From Mangrovibacterium lignilyticum (GTDB lineage: Bacteria > Bacteroidota > Bacteroidia > Bacteroidales > Prolixibacteraceae): 64,000 nt of DNA. Positions within the stretch are counted from its first letter, which is position 1, and every line of letters starts with the position of its first letter. Under the pieces are notes generated by a model. The model saw only the letters and a list, made by a program, of their open reading frames with translations, was not told the origin of the DNA and ran no database searches. This document shows positions 57,606-64,000 of the stretch, piece after piece. Both the position numbers and the translations under genes were made by a program. The stretch lies in assembly GCF_010882175.1 (NCBI RefSeq), contig NZ_WKLH01000002.1:868001-932000 (forward strand). The letters are read 5' to 3'.

Positions 57606-58952
57606 ATGCTATCAAAAATCAAACGCCCTCTGTTTCTTCATCTGTTTTTTTACCTGTTCACCTGTATCTGTTTCATTTCCAATGGGGCTGTTCAAGCTCA
57701 ATCGGATCCTGAAACCAAGGCCAAGAAGCTTTTTGAGAATGGTCAATACGCCGAAGCCCTTCCTTTATTTACAGATTTTGCTCGGCTATATCCTACCGAT
57801 CCGAAAATAAACTATTATTACGGAGCCTGCCTGATTGAAACCGGGCAGTTTATCCCTGCAGCACAAAAAGCCTTAATCATCTCCGATCAGGAAAAAGCGA
57901 ACTGGTACCTGGCGCAGTATTATCATGCCAACAAAGAATGGGCGAATGCCATGGAGTCCTACCAGGAGTTTAAGGACAATGCAGGGGCAAAAGATCTTAA
58001 GTCCGTTTCATTGGATGAAATGATGCAATTGTGTGCGCAACAAATCAATCCCTACCAAATAGCCGAAGAAGAAAGCACAATAAGCGAACCGACAGCAAAC
58101 AAGACCATTGAACCTGAGCCATCTGTTTCAGTAAGTCCGGCTATTTCGGTTTCAGAGCCCAAACCGGATACCGTATTAATGGATTACAGCGATTCGATCA
58201 TCTCGTTTCCGGTAAATGCTCAGATTACTTACCTAAAGATTGATCAGTTTAAATCGGATGAAGCCCGTCAATCCTATCTGGAAGCACGCCGGCTGGAAAA
58301 TAAACTCCATAAGGAGTTGGCCAAAAGTAAAGACTTGCGTGAACGCTATGAAAACGCGAATGAATTGGTAAAAATGCAATTGGCAGATTCTATTTTGTTG
58401 CTGGAACAAGAAACCTATAAATTGAATCAGGAGATCGCTGTCAACGATCAAAACGCGAATATCAAGGAATCCGCCTATTGGGATCAAGCCAGTTGGGCCG
58501 AAGTCAGCCAATTCCAGGAAAGCATCCAGCTGCTCAGGGATAGCCTTGCTGCTGAAAAGCAACAAGCTCAGTTAGAAGCGATGCAACAAGCTCAAATCAT
58601 CATCGTAGAACAAAACGACTCACTGGCCATAGACACGCTTCAGGCTGAAGTTGAACCTGTTGATGAGATTACATACCGCATACAGGTTGGAGCTTATAAG
58701 AACTCGCCCCCGGAATGGGTGCAACGCTTATTCAAAAAATTATCGGTATTGAGGCGTATTGATCAATACACGGATGACCAGGGAGTTACAGTTTACACGG
58801 TTGGTGAACTAAAATCGTATGATGATGCACAACAAATGCTAAAACAGATTAAATTAGAAGGTGTAAGTAATGCCACTATAGCAGCATATAAAAACAACGA
58901 ACGAATACCGGTAGCGGAAGCCAGAAAATTGCAGAGTAATGGACCCAAATAA
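57606..58952 (+). CDS. TPR/SPOR-domain envelope protein
   Basis: This 448-residue exported protein has a signal peptide (about residues 1-32, ending VQAQ). Tetratricopeptide-like repeats at about 36-130 (AKKLFENGQYAEALPLF) and a long charged coiled-coil middle follow. The C-terminal SPOR domain at about 370-440 (TYRIQVGAYKNSPPEWV) binds denuded peptidoglycan. It probably works in envelope or division-related processes. It overlaps clpS by 14 bp. Confidence 0.85.
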   Translation: MLSKIKRPLFLHLFFYLFTCICFISNGAVQAQSDPETKAKKLFENGQYAEALPLFTDFARLYPTDPKINYYYGACLIETGQFIPAAQKALIISDQEKANWYLAQYYHANKEWANAMESYQEFKDNAGAKDLKSVSLDEMMQLCAQQINPYQIAEEESTISEPTANKTIEPEPSVSVSPAISVSEPKPDTVLMDYSDSIISFPVNAQITYLKIDQFKSDEARQSYLEARRLENKLHKELAKSKDLRERYENANELVKMQLADSILLLEQETYKLNQEIAVNDQNANIKESAYWDQASWAEVSQFQESIQLLRDSLAAEKQQAQLEAMQQAQIIIVEQNDSLAIDTLQAEVEPVDEITYRIQVGAYKNSPPEWVQRLFKKLSVLRRIDQYTDDQGVTVYTVGELKSYDDAQQMLKQIKLEGVSNATIAAYKNNERIPVAEARKLQSNGPK

Positions 58953-59220
58953 AAACTTAAAAAACAAGCCTGCCAAGGAAGAAAATGTCAACACAAAAAA
59001 GGAGCGTTTTCTGATCCTTCACAACGATGACTATCATTCTTTTGATTATGTCATTGAAGCTTTGATGGTTATCTGTGAGCATGAACAGGAGCAGGCCGTA
59101 CAATGTACATTATTGACACATTATAACGGAAAATGTGACGTAAAGAAAGGAAGTTTTAGCTACCTTAGGCCTATGAAACAAGCCTTAATCGCTAAAGATT
59201 TGAAGGCTACGATCGATTAA
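58939..59220 (+). CDS. clpS: ClpS adaptor
   Basis: This 93-residue protein has the ClpS core: LHNDDYHSFDYVIEAL (Asn29, Asp30/31 and His33 area bind N-degrons), then QAVQCTLLTHYNGKCDVKKG. It hands N-end-rule substrates to ClpAP. The N-terminal 22 residues are lysine-rich. It overlaps the preceding gene by 14 bp and is followed by nfeD after 13 bp. Confidence 0.9.
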   Translation: MDPNKNLKNKPAKEENVNTKKERFLILHNDDYHSFDYVIEALMVICEHEQEQAVQCTLLTHYNGKCDVKKGSFSYLRPMKQALIAKDLKATID

Positions 59221-59233
59221 CCGAAACCACACT

Positions 59234-59701
59234 ATGACCATTCTAATCATCCTGTTTCTCATTTTTTTGGGCATCATTCTGTTGCTGCTCGAATTTGCCG
59301 TTGTGCCGGGAATTACAATTGCTGGAATTGGAGGCGTCTTACTGCTTGGCGCCAGTATTTACCTGGCTTTTGACACTTATGGTATTCTTGCCGGGCTCCT
59401 TACAACAGCATTCGTTTTAATTGCTTCTCCCCTTCTTGTTTTGAGATTCTTTAAAAGTCGTACCGGAAAAAAAATGGTGCTCGAATCTGAGATTACCGGA
59501 AAAGTTGATGAAATAGACACCAACATCATTCATCCGGGCGATGAAGGAATCACCGTTGGCCGATTAGCTCCTACCGGGAAAGTAAGAATCAACAACCAAA
59601 CGATGGAAGCGAAAGCCATGACTGGCTTTATCGATCAACAAGTTTCAATCCGGGTAGTAGAAGTCCTGAAAACACAAGTTATTGTAGAACCTATAAATTA
59701 A
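59234..59701 (+). CDS. NfeD-like membrane protein (short form)
   Basis: This 155-residue protein has three membrane helices at about 2-70 ([50 protein letters not shown]) and a C-terminal OB-fold domain ([18 protein letters not shown]). It lacks the protease part of long NfeD proteins. It is directly upstream of floA (5 bp), the usual partner. Confidence 0.9.
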   Translation: MTILIILFLIFLGIILLLLEFAVVPGITIAGIGGVLLLGASIYLAFDTYGILAGLLTTAFVLIASPLLVLRFFKSRTGKKMVLESEITGKVDEIDTNIIHPGDEGITVGRLAPTGKVRINNQTMEAKAMTGFIDQQVSIRVVEVLKTQVIVEPIN

Positions 59702-59706
59702 TCAAA

Positions 59707-60684
59707 ATGGAATATTTTGGAACTTTTGGTCTCATTGTGGGCATCTTTGTCCTCGTCATTATCATCTTATATTTTATTCCGGTAGGCCTTTGGTTTTCTG
59801 CCTTGGTTTCCGGAGTGCGCATTTCGCTCATTCAACTCTTTCTGATGCGTTTTCGTAAAGTACCGCCATCAGTTATCGTGCGTGCCTTAATTGAAGGAAC
59901 GAAAGCAGGTATCAAGTTAGACCGTGACAAACTTGAAGCACACTATTTGGCCGGAGGGAAAATAGACATGGTCGTCCATGCCTTAGTATCGGCCGAGAAA
60001 GCCAACATCGATTTGGGCTTTAACATGGCTACAGCCATCGACCTGGCCGGTCGCGATGTTTTTGAGGCAGTACAAATGTCGGTTAACCCGAAAGTAATAG
60101 ACACGCCCCCGGTTGCGGCTGTGGCTAAAGACGGAATTCAGCTGATTGCCAAAGCCCGTGTTACCGTGCGTGCCAACATCAAACAATTAGTTGGGGGTGC
60201 CGGTGAAGACACCATTCTTGCCCGTGTGGGCGAAGGGATTGTTTCAACAATCGGTTCTTCACATACCCACAAGGCTGTCTTGGAAAATCCTGATTCAATT
60301 TCAAAAGTCGTATTGGGAAAAGGCTTGGATGCCGGAACTGCCTTCGAGATCTTGTCAATTGATATCGCAGACATCGACATCGGTAAGAACATTGGTGCCG
60401 GTCTGCAAATCGACCAGGCTGATGCCGATAAAAATATTGCACAAGCCAAAGCTGAAGAACGTCGCGCAATGGCTGTAGCTTCAGAACAGGAAATGCGGGC
60501 AAAAGCTCAAGAAGCCCGGGCCAAAGTGATTGAAGCTGAAGCACAAATCCCACTGGCCATCTCAGAAGCTTTCAGAAGCGGCAACCTGGGAATTATGGAC
60601 TACATGAAATACAAAAACATCATGGCAGACACCCAGATGCGGGAATCCATTTCCGGAGAGGATCAAAATAAAAACAAAGAATAA
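59707..60684 (+). CDS. floA: Flotillin-like protein FloA
   Basis: This 325-residue membrane protein has an N-terminal hydrophobic hairpin (about 6-40), a long SPFH/PHB-like domain, and an alanine/glutamate-rich coiled-coil end. It matches bacterial FloA/YqfA (about 330 residues), with [21 protein letters not shown] and [17 protein letters not shown]. It organises membrane microdomains with NfeD. A terminator follows. Confidence 0.95.
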   Translation: MEYFGTFGLIVGIFVLVIIILYFIPVGLWFSALVSGVRISLIQLFLMRFRKVPPSVIVRALIEGTKAGIKLDRDKLEAHYLAGGKIDMVVHALVSAEKANIDLGFNMATAIDLAGRDVFEAVQMSVNPKVIDTPPVAAVAKDGIQLIAKARVTVRANIKQLVGGAGEDTILARVGEGIVSTIGSSHTHKAVLENPDSISKVVLGKGLDAGTAFEILSIDIADIDIGKNIGAGLQIDQADADKNIAQAKAEERRAMAVASEQEMRAKAQEARAKVIEAEAQIPLAISEAFRSGNLGIMDYMKYKNIMADTQMRESISGEDQNKNKE

Positions 60685-60737
60685 CTGAATAAATAACAGC
60701 CTGTTTCAGACTTAATAAACTGAAGCAAAAAGATATA

Positions 60738-60769
60738 AAGCCCTACTCTCTTGCAGATAGGGCTTTTTT
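60738..60769 (+). terminator. Terminator of the SPOR-clpS-nfeD-floA unit
   Basis: AAGCCCTA (60738-60745) pairs with TAGGGCTT (60758-60765) and T residues follow. It lies 54 bp after floA. Confidence 0.8.
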
Positions 60770-60770
60770 A

Positions 60771-61689
60771 TGAAAAAGGAAAATCAACAAATATGCTGCA
60801 CAGCACGTTTTTTAATATTGAGGTAACATTTGTTTGTGTTTTTCAGCATATCTTTGTCGTAGATTTTATTTCATAAGTTTAGGTTTGATTAGTTTTATTG
60901 GTTTAGTTAGGTTTGAAAAGGGTAGATAGAGATCTACTCTTTTTTTTTGCCTTTTTTGCCAGAAACAGCGAAACGACTCCCCGGTTTCGCCTCCGCATTT
61001 TAACCGTATCCCATTTATCTATTGTTCACGACGTGCGTCGAAAGATCTTTCAGCACAATTTCAGCACAAAGCCGGCAGGCCTAGCAATAAATCTGCAGGA
61101 TCGAGTTGCTCTATCGCTCCGTTTCGACGGAAGGAGGTCGCATCAAGTCGATGTGCTGCGCCTCGTAGTAACTGTGCCGGACCAAACAGTTGAAGACTTG
61201 GACCTTTCAGTAACCATGCTGGACCAAACAGTTGAAGACGCGGGCCTTTTAGTAACCATGCCGGACCAAACAGTTAAAGACCTGGGCCTTTTAGTAACCA
61301 TGCCGGACCAAACAGTTAAAGATCTGGGCCTTTTAGTAACCATGCCGGACCAAACAGTTGAAGACCTGGACCTTTTAGTAACCATGCCGGACCAAACAGT
61401 TGAAGCCCCGGGCATTTTAGTAACCATGCCGGACCAAACAGTTGAAGACCTGGACCTTTCAGTAACCATGCCGGACCAAACAGTTAGGTAATGTTGGTAA
61501 TGTTCATTAAACTGTGTCAATCGTTTTTGCACCGTTCTCCGAATTTAATGGTAGTGTCTAGAAAACTGTGTAAGTGATAAATTATTAAAAATGAATAACT
61601 TTATTACACACACGTTCTGCGAATTTAATAACGAAGCTGCCAACGGGCAAACGAACGGCTTCCTCTTTAATTTTCGGTGGCGCGATCTT
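60771..61689. other. Non-coding region with a 42-bp repeat array
   Basis: The 919 bp contain no gene I trust. 60870-60915 is AT-rich with GTTTAG words, 61183-61488 is the repeat array, and 61545-61620 has a repeated pair (CGAATTTAATGGTAG and CGAATTTAATAACGA). A 192-codon frame at 60913-61491 reads through the array but its first part shows no family pattern. Confidence 0.5.
61178..61490. repeat. 42-bp tandem repeat, eight copies
   Basis: Eight copies of GGACCAAACAGTT recur every 42 bp, seven of them as full units. Each unit is itself two diverged 21-bp halves (ACCAAACAGTTGAAGACCTGG and ACCTTTTAGTAACCATGCCGG, 21 bp each; only partly alike). Differences between copies fall in all codon positions, so I do not take the open frames as evidence of a protein. 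Confidence 0.85.
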
Positions 61690-63102
61690 CTAGTTGTATA
61701 ATTTGGCTTCCCAGATGCCGGGCTGTCCTGCAAGGATCTTCACGCGCAAGAAACGAGCTTTGCCAATCGCTTCAACTTTGTGCGGCGAGCGAACAGCCAC
61801 TTCCTTTTGCTCCTTCACAATTTCCCAGTTTTTACCGTCAATTGATTTCTCGCAGACAAAAGCATGACCAAGCGACGGATGCACAAAGAATAAGTCCAGG
61901 TGATCCAGCTTCTCAGTTTTGCCTAAATCGAGCTGCCACCATTTTTCCGTATCCCCGGGAGTCGCCCACCAGCGGGTGAAGTTCGAATGATCGATCGCAT
62001 CCTGCGGATTAAACTCATGGTGGCGATAGATTGGTTCTTCGGGCAGATTATATTTCAATTGCTTGGGATCTCCCCATTTGCGGGCTTGAACTTCCATCGG
62101 CTTTTTAACAGAAGAGGCCGTTGCAACGGCGTTCGACAAATCCATCGGTTGCTCCGTTTTAAGCTTTGCCAAAGCACCAACGCCTTTCCGATTCAGCTGA
62201 ATTGGTTTTATTGTGCCATCTTCGTTAAACTCCATTTGATTGCAATACACCTGACGAGAGGTACCGCCAATGCCATATTCGAGGTAGACAAAATACCAGT
62301 CATCGCTTCCTTCAGGAGAAAACGCAAAACCATGCCCCGGTCCCCAAACTTGTTGATCCAAATCCGACGAAATAATGACATCATTGTCTGGCGTCACGAA
62401 AGGTCCAAGCGGCGACTCCTTGCTCATCACGTAGCCGTTTTGGTAATCGGCGTAACCGCCCATGGTATAGAAATAGTAATAAATACCTTTTCGTTTGATC
62501 ATAAACGGCCCTTCGGAATAGCCATGCCACTGCGTTGGAATGGTGATGGTCTCACCCTCCGGCTTTGTCCAGTCAGCACTGAGCTTTGCGGCCTTTTTGC
62601 GCCGCCAGAAAATATAGCCCTGTCCGTCGTCATCAATAAACGGACAACCATCAATATCATCGATCACCATCGACGGCTTTTCATCGCCAGTGTAGTTTTC
62701 AGGGCCGTTAATAAAACTGAAAGGACCTTCGGGCGAATCAGCTACTGCCAACTGGGTAACATGATCAACCGTTACGAAGAGGTAATATTTACCGTCGCGT
62801 TCCAATACACGCCCGGGCGCCCAGTATTTGTGTTCGTGCCAATCGATACCGGGGAAACAAATCCCTTCGAAGCTCCAGTTGACAAAATCCTTCGATTTCC
62901 ACACTACCGGACTTCCGGAGAAGGCCAGATCCGTTTCAATATCCCCCACATCACTTGTGGCATAAAGGTAAAAAGTGTCGCCGAACTGAACGATGGTTGG
63001 ATCGGCCAGGTTGTCCGGAATAAGTGGGTTGTATTCATTTTGCTGGGCCGACACAAGCCTTGTCGCCAAAGCCAACAGTAGCAGGAAGAAAATTCTTTTC
63101 AT
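61690..63102 (-). CDS. Glycoside hydrolase family 43 with discoidin-type C-terminal domain
   Basis: This 470-residue secreted enzyme has a signal peptide (1-19). Its five-bladed propeller includes Asp34 in NLADPTI (general base), Asp151 in DDIDGCPF and Glu197 in GYSEGPF (general acid). An F5/8-type C (CBM32-like) domain lies at about 330-470 (QDAIDHSNFTRWWATPG, WWQLDLGKTEKLDHL). Such enzymes are arabinofuranosidases or xylosidases, or act on galactans; the exact substrate is not visible. The ATG at 63102 precedes the signal peptide directly. Confidence 0.9.
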   Translation of the reverse strand: MKRIFFLLLLALATRLVSAQQNEYNPLIPDNLADPTIVQFGDTFYLYATSDVGDIETDLAFSGSPVVWKSKDFVNWSFEGICFPGIDWHEHKYWAPGRVLERDGKYYLFVTVDHVTQLAVADSPEGPFSFINGPENYTGDEKPSMVIDDIDGCPFIDDDGQGYIFWRRKKAAKLSADWTKPEGETITIPTQWHGYSEGPFMIKRKGIYYYFYTMGGYADYQNGYVMSKESPLGPFVTPDNDVIISSDLDQQVWGPGHGFAFSPEGSDDWYFVYLEYGIGGTSRQVYCNQMEFNEDGTIKPIQLNRKGVGALAKLKTEQPMDLSNAVATASSVKKPMEVQARKWGDPKQLKYNLPEEPIYRHHEFNPQDAIDHSNFTRWWATPGDTEKWWQLDLGKTEKLDHLDLFFVHPSLGHAFVCEKSIDGKNWEIVKEQKEVAVRSPHKVEAIGKARFLRVKILAGQPGIWEAKLYN

Positions 63103-63199
63103 TATAATTTATCGTTTTTTTGAGTAGAACCGCTAAGATAAACAATCACCGCTAAATCACAGATGACAAGTGCTACGGCTATTCACATTACCTAAATAT

Positions 63200-64000
63200 T
63201 TAATCGACCGCCACTAAAATCGAGTCGGAAGAATTCAAATTAATATAGAAATGATCGGCCGGTGCACCTTGCATAAAATGGTCCAAAATTCGACCGATGC
63301 CTCTTAATTGCTCCACGCGTTCCGCTGCTTCTGTGTTCGGCGTGGCTTGTTCAACAAGGGCAAAGAAGCGCTGATACTGCCCCAATCTCTCTTTTCCGAT
63401 ATCCGGGAAAGCCAATTTATCGGCACTCCTCAAACGGTAAAGATCATAGATCAGGTCCTGTCCCGTCCAATCGCCAGCATTAAAGTCAGTCTCAGTCTCA
63501 GTCTCAGTCTCAGCACCTCGGCTATTTTGAACAAGGTAATCCAACATTTCCCGTCCGGTCGAGCCAACAATAAACTTCCGAAGATCAGTGGGCCAGTCAG
63601 CCTTCAGAAAACGCAAACGCACCAATTCCTTTAAATGCCAGGCTGTGTAATCGTGATAGTTGGCTGTCGAAAGAATCTCGCGGTTCCATATTGAAGGACT
63701 TTTTAGACTATCCAGACAGGCATATTCGCGTTCATACAAAGGAAATAATTCTTTAAAACGAGGCACTGAATCCAACTGAATCGTTTCGATCTCAATCAGA
63801 CTTGAGTTGTGAATCGTCAGTAATTTATAGGCCGGTATGTAAGCTGCTAATGAAGGAACCTGAACATTCACCAGAAATTTCCCGTCATCGTAAGTTCGAA
63901 TTCCCGTATCGTTGATGTGCATGTGCCCGCCAAAGTGCAGTTTGATGCCTGCTTCGGCAAACGTTCGTGCCACCTCTTCGGCCGGTACCCGATGAAGCTC
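63200..64000 (-). CDS. Calcineurin-like metallophosphoesterase, 5'-truncated by the window
   Basis: The frame stays open to the right edge, so only about the C-terminal 267 residues are seen. LHFGGHMHINDTGIR near the start of the visible part is the last metal-binding motif (GHxH) of calcineurin-like phosphoesterases. The long C-terminal extension is helical. It contains AETETETETD, encoded by six-base GACTGA repeats at about 63491-63515. Substrate is unknown. Confidence 0.8.
   Translation of the reverse strand, partial: ELHRVPAEEVARTFAEAGIKLHFGGHMHINDTGIRTYDDGKFLVNVQVPSLAAYIPAYKLLTIHNSSLIEIETIQLDSVPRFKELFPLYEREYACLDSLKSPSIWNREILSTANYHDYTAWHLKELVRLRFLKADWPTDLRKFIVGSTGREMLDYLVQNSRGAETETETETDFNAGDWTGQDLIYDLYRLRSADKLAFPDIGKERLGQYQRFFALVEQATPNTEAAERVEQLRGIGRILDHFMQGAPADHFYINLNSSDSILVAVD
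63489..63516. repeat. CTCAGT hexamer microsatellite in the phosphoesterase gene
   Basis: Four CTCAGT units in a row encode Glu-Thr repeats. The length is a multiple of three, so slippage would keep the frame. Confidence 0.75.

Noticed and set aside
60913-61491. 192-codon frame with 14-residue repeats (DQTVEDLDLLVTMP type)
   Set aside because: The substitutions between repeats are mainly amino-acid changing, the opposite strand is equally open, and the N-terminal part is low-quality sequence.

Overview
The window looks like the chromosome of a Bacteroidota bacterium, probably of the Marinilabiliales/Prolixibacteraceae type; I cannot name a genus. Support comes from a FecR anti-sigma/ECF sigma pair with a DUF4974-like tail, TAnnTTTG promoter boxes, an UpxY/NusG-like antiterminator, a PepD + YbiT-like ABC-F + fused ThrA gene set, and intergenic DNA rich in short-period repeats.

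Layout. (1) 0.1-5.9 kb: fecR and an ECF sigma gene (reverse), a PepD dipeptidase (reverse) and an ABC-F ATPase (forward). (2) 6.0-8.4 kb: a sulfation cassette of cysQ, cysC and a PAPS-type sulfotransferase. (3) 8.6-49.7 kb: a large forward-strand cell-surface polysaccharide cluster. It contains export genes (Wza-like, Wzz-like), ugd, upxY, a HEPN/MNT-type pair with a winged-helix/NTase-like gene, a UDP-glucuronate 4-epimerase, a complete CDP-3,6-dideoxy branched sugar (yersiniose-like) gene set, an AT-rich block of glycosyltransferases, flippase, polymerase and acyltransferases, a two-subunit Alg13/Alg14-type transferase, gmd, two initiating sugar-phosphate transferases, rfbA, rfbC and a Wzi-like porin. 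(4) 50-57.3 kb, reverse strand: threonine genes (thrA fusion, a phosphoglycerate-mutase-like probable homoserine kinase, thrC), then bcp-recA. (5) 57.6-60.7 kb, forward: a SPOR/TPR lipoprotein-like protein, clpS, nfeD and floA. (6) The right end has a 42-bp repeat array, a GH43 glycosidase and a partial metallophosphoesterase.

The most unusual content is between the genes. A ~190-nt element occurs as six 380-bp tandem units (14.7-17.0 kb), five 352/353-bp tandem units (38.7-40.6 kb), a single copy (42.8 kb) and a diverged remnant (49.94 kb). The diverged versions keep two hairpins and a loop-to-upstream pairing through compensatory base changes. That points to a structured RNA with a pseudoknot. 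These copies sit at the joints between functional modules of the polysaccharide cluster, and gmd lies between two ~645-bp direct copies exactly 2,528 bp apart. Three S23/IVP-type four-helix-bundle genes are also inserted in the cluster. Each is bracketed by inverted short-period repeats, an arrangement like that of 23S rRNA intervening sequences.

How it works together (inference): UDP-GlcA/GalA, a CDP-branched dideoxyhexose, GDP-4-keto-6-deoxymannose and a dTDP-sugar feed transferases. These build a repeat unit on a lipid carrier that is flipped, polymerised, length-controlled and exported, possibly after sulfation. rfbB, rfbD, fcl and cysDN are not in the window and would have to be elsewhere.
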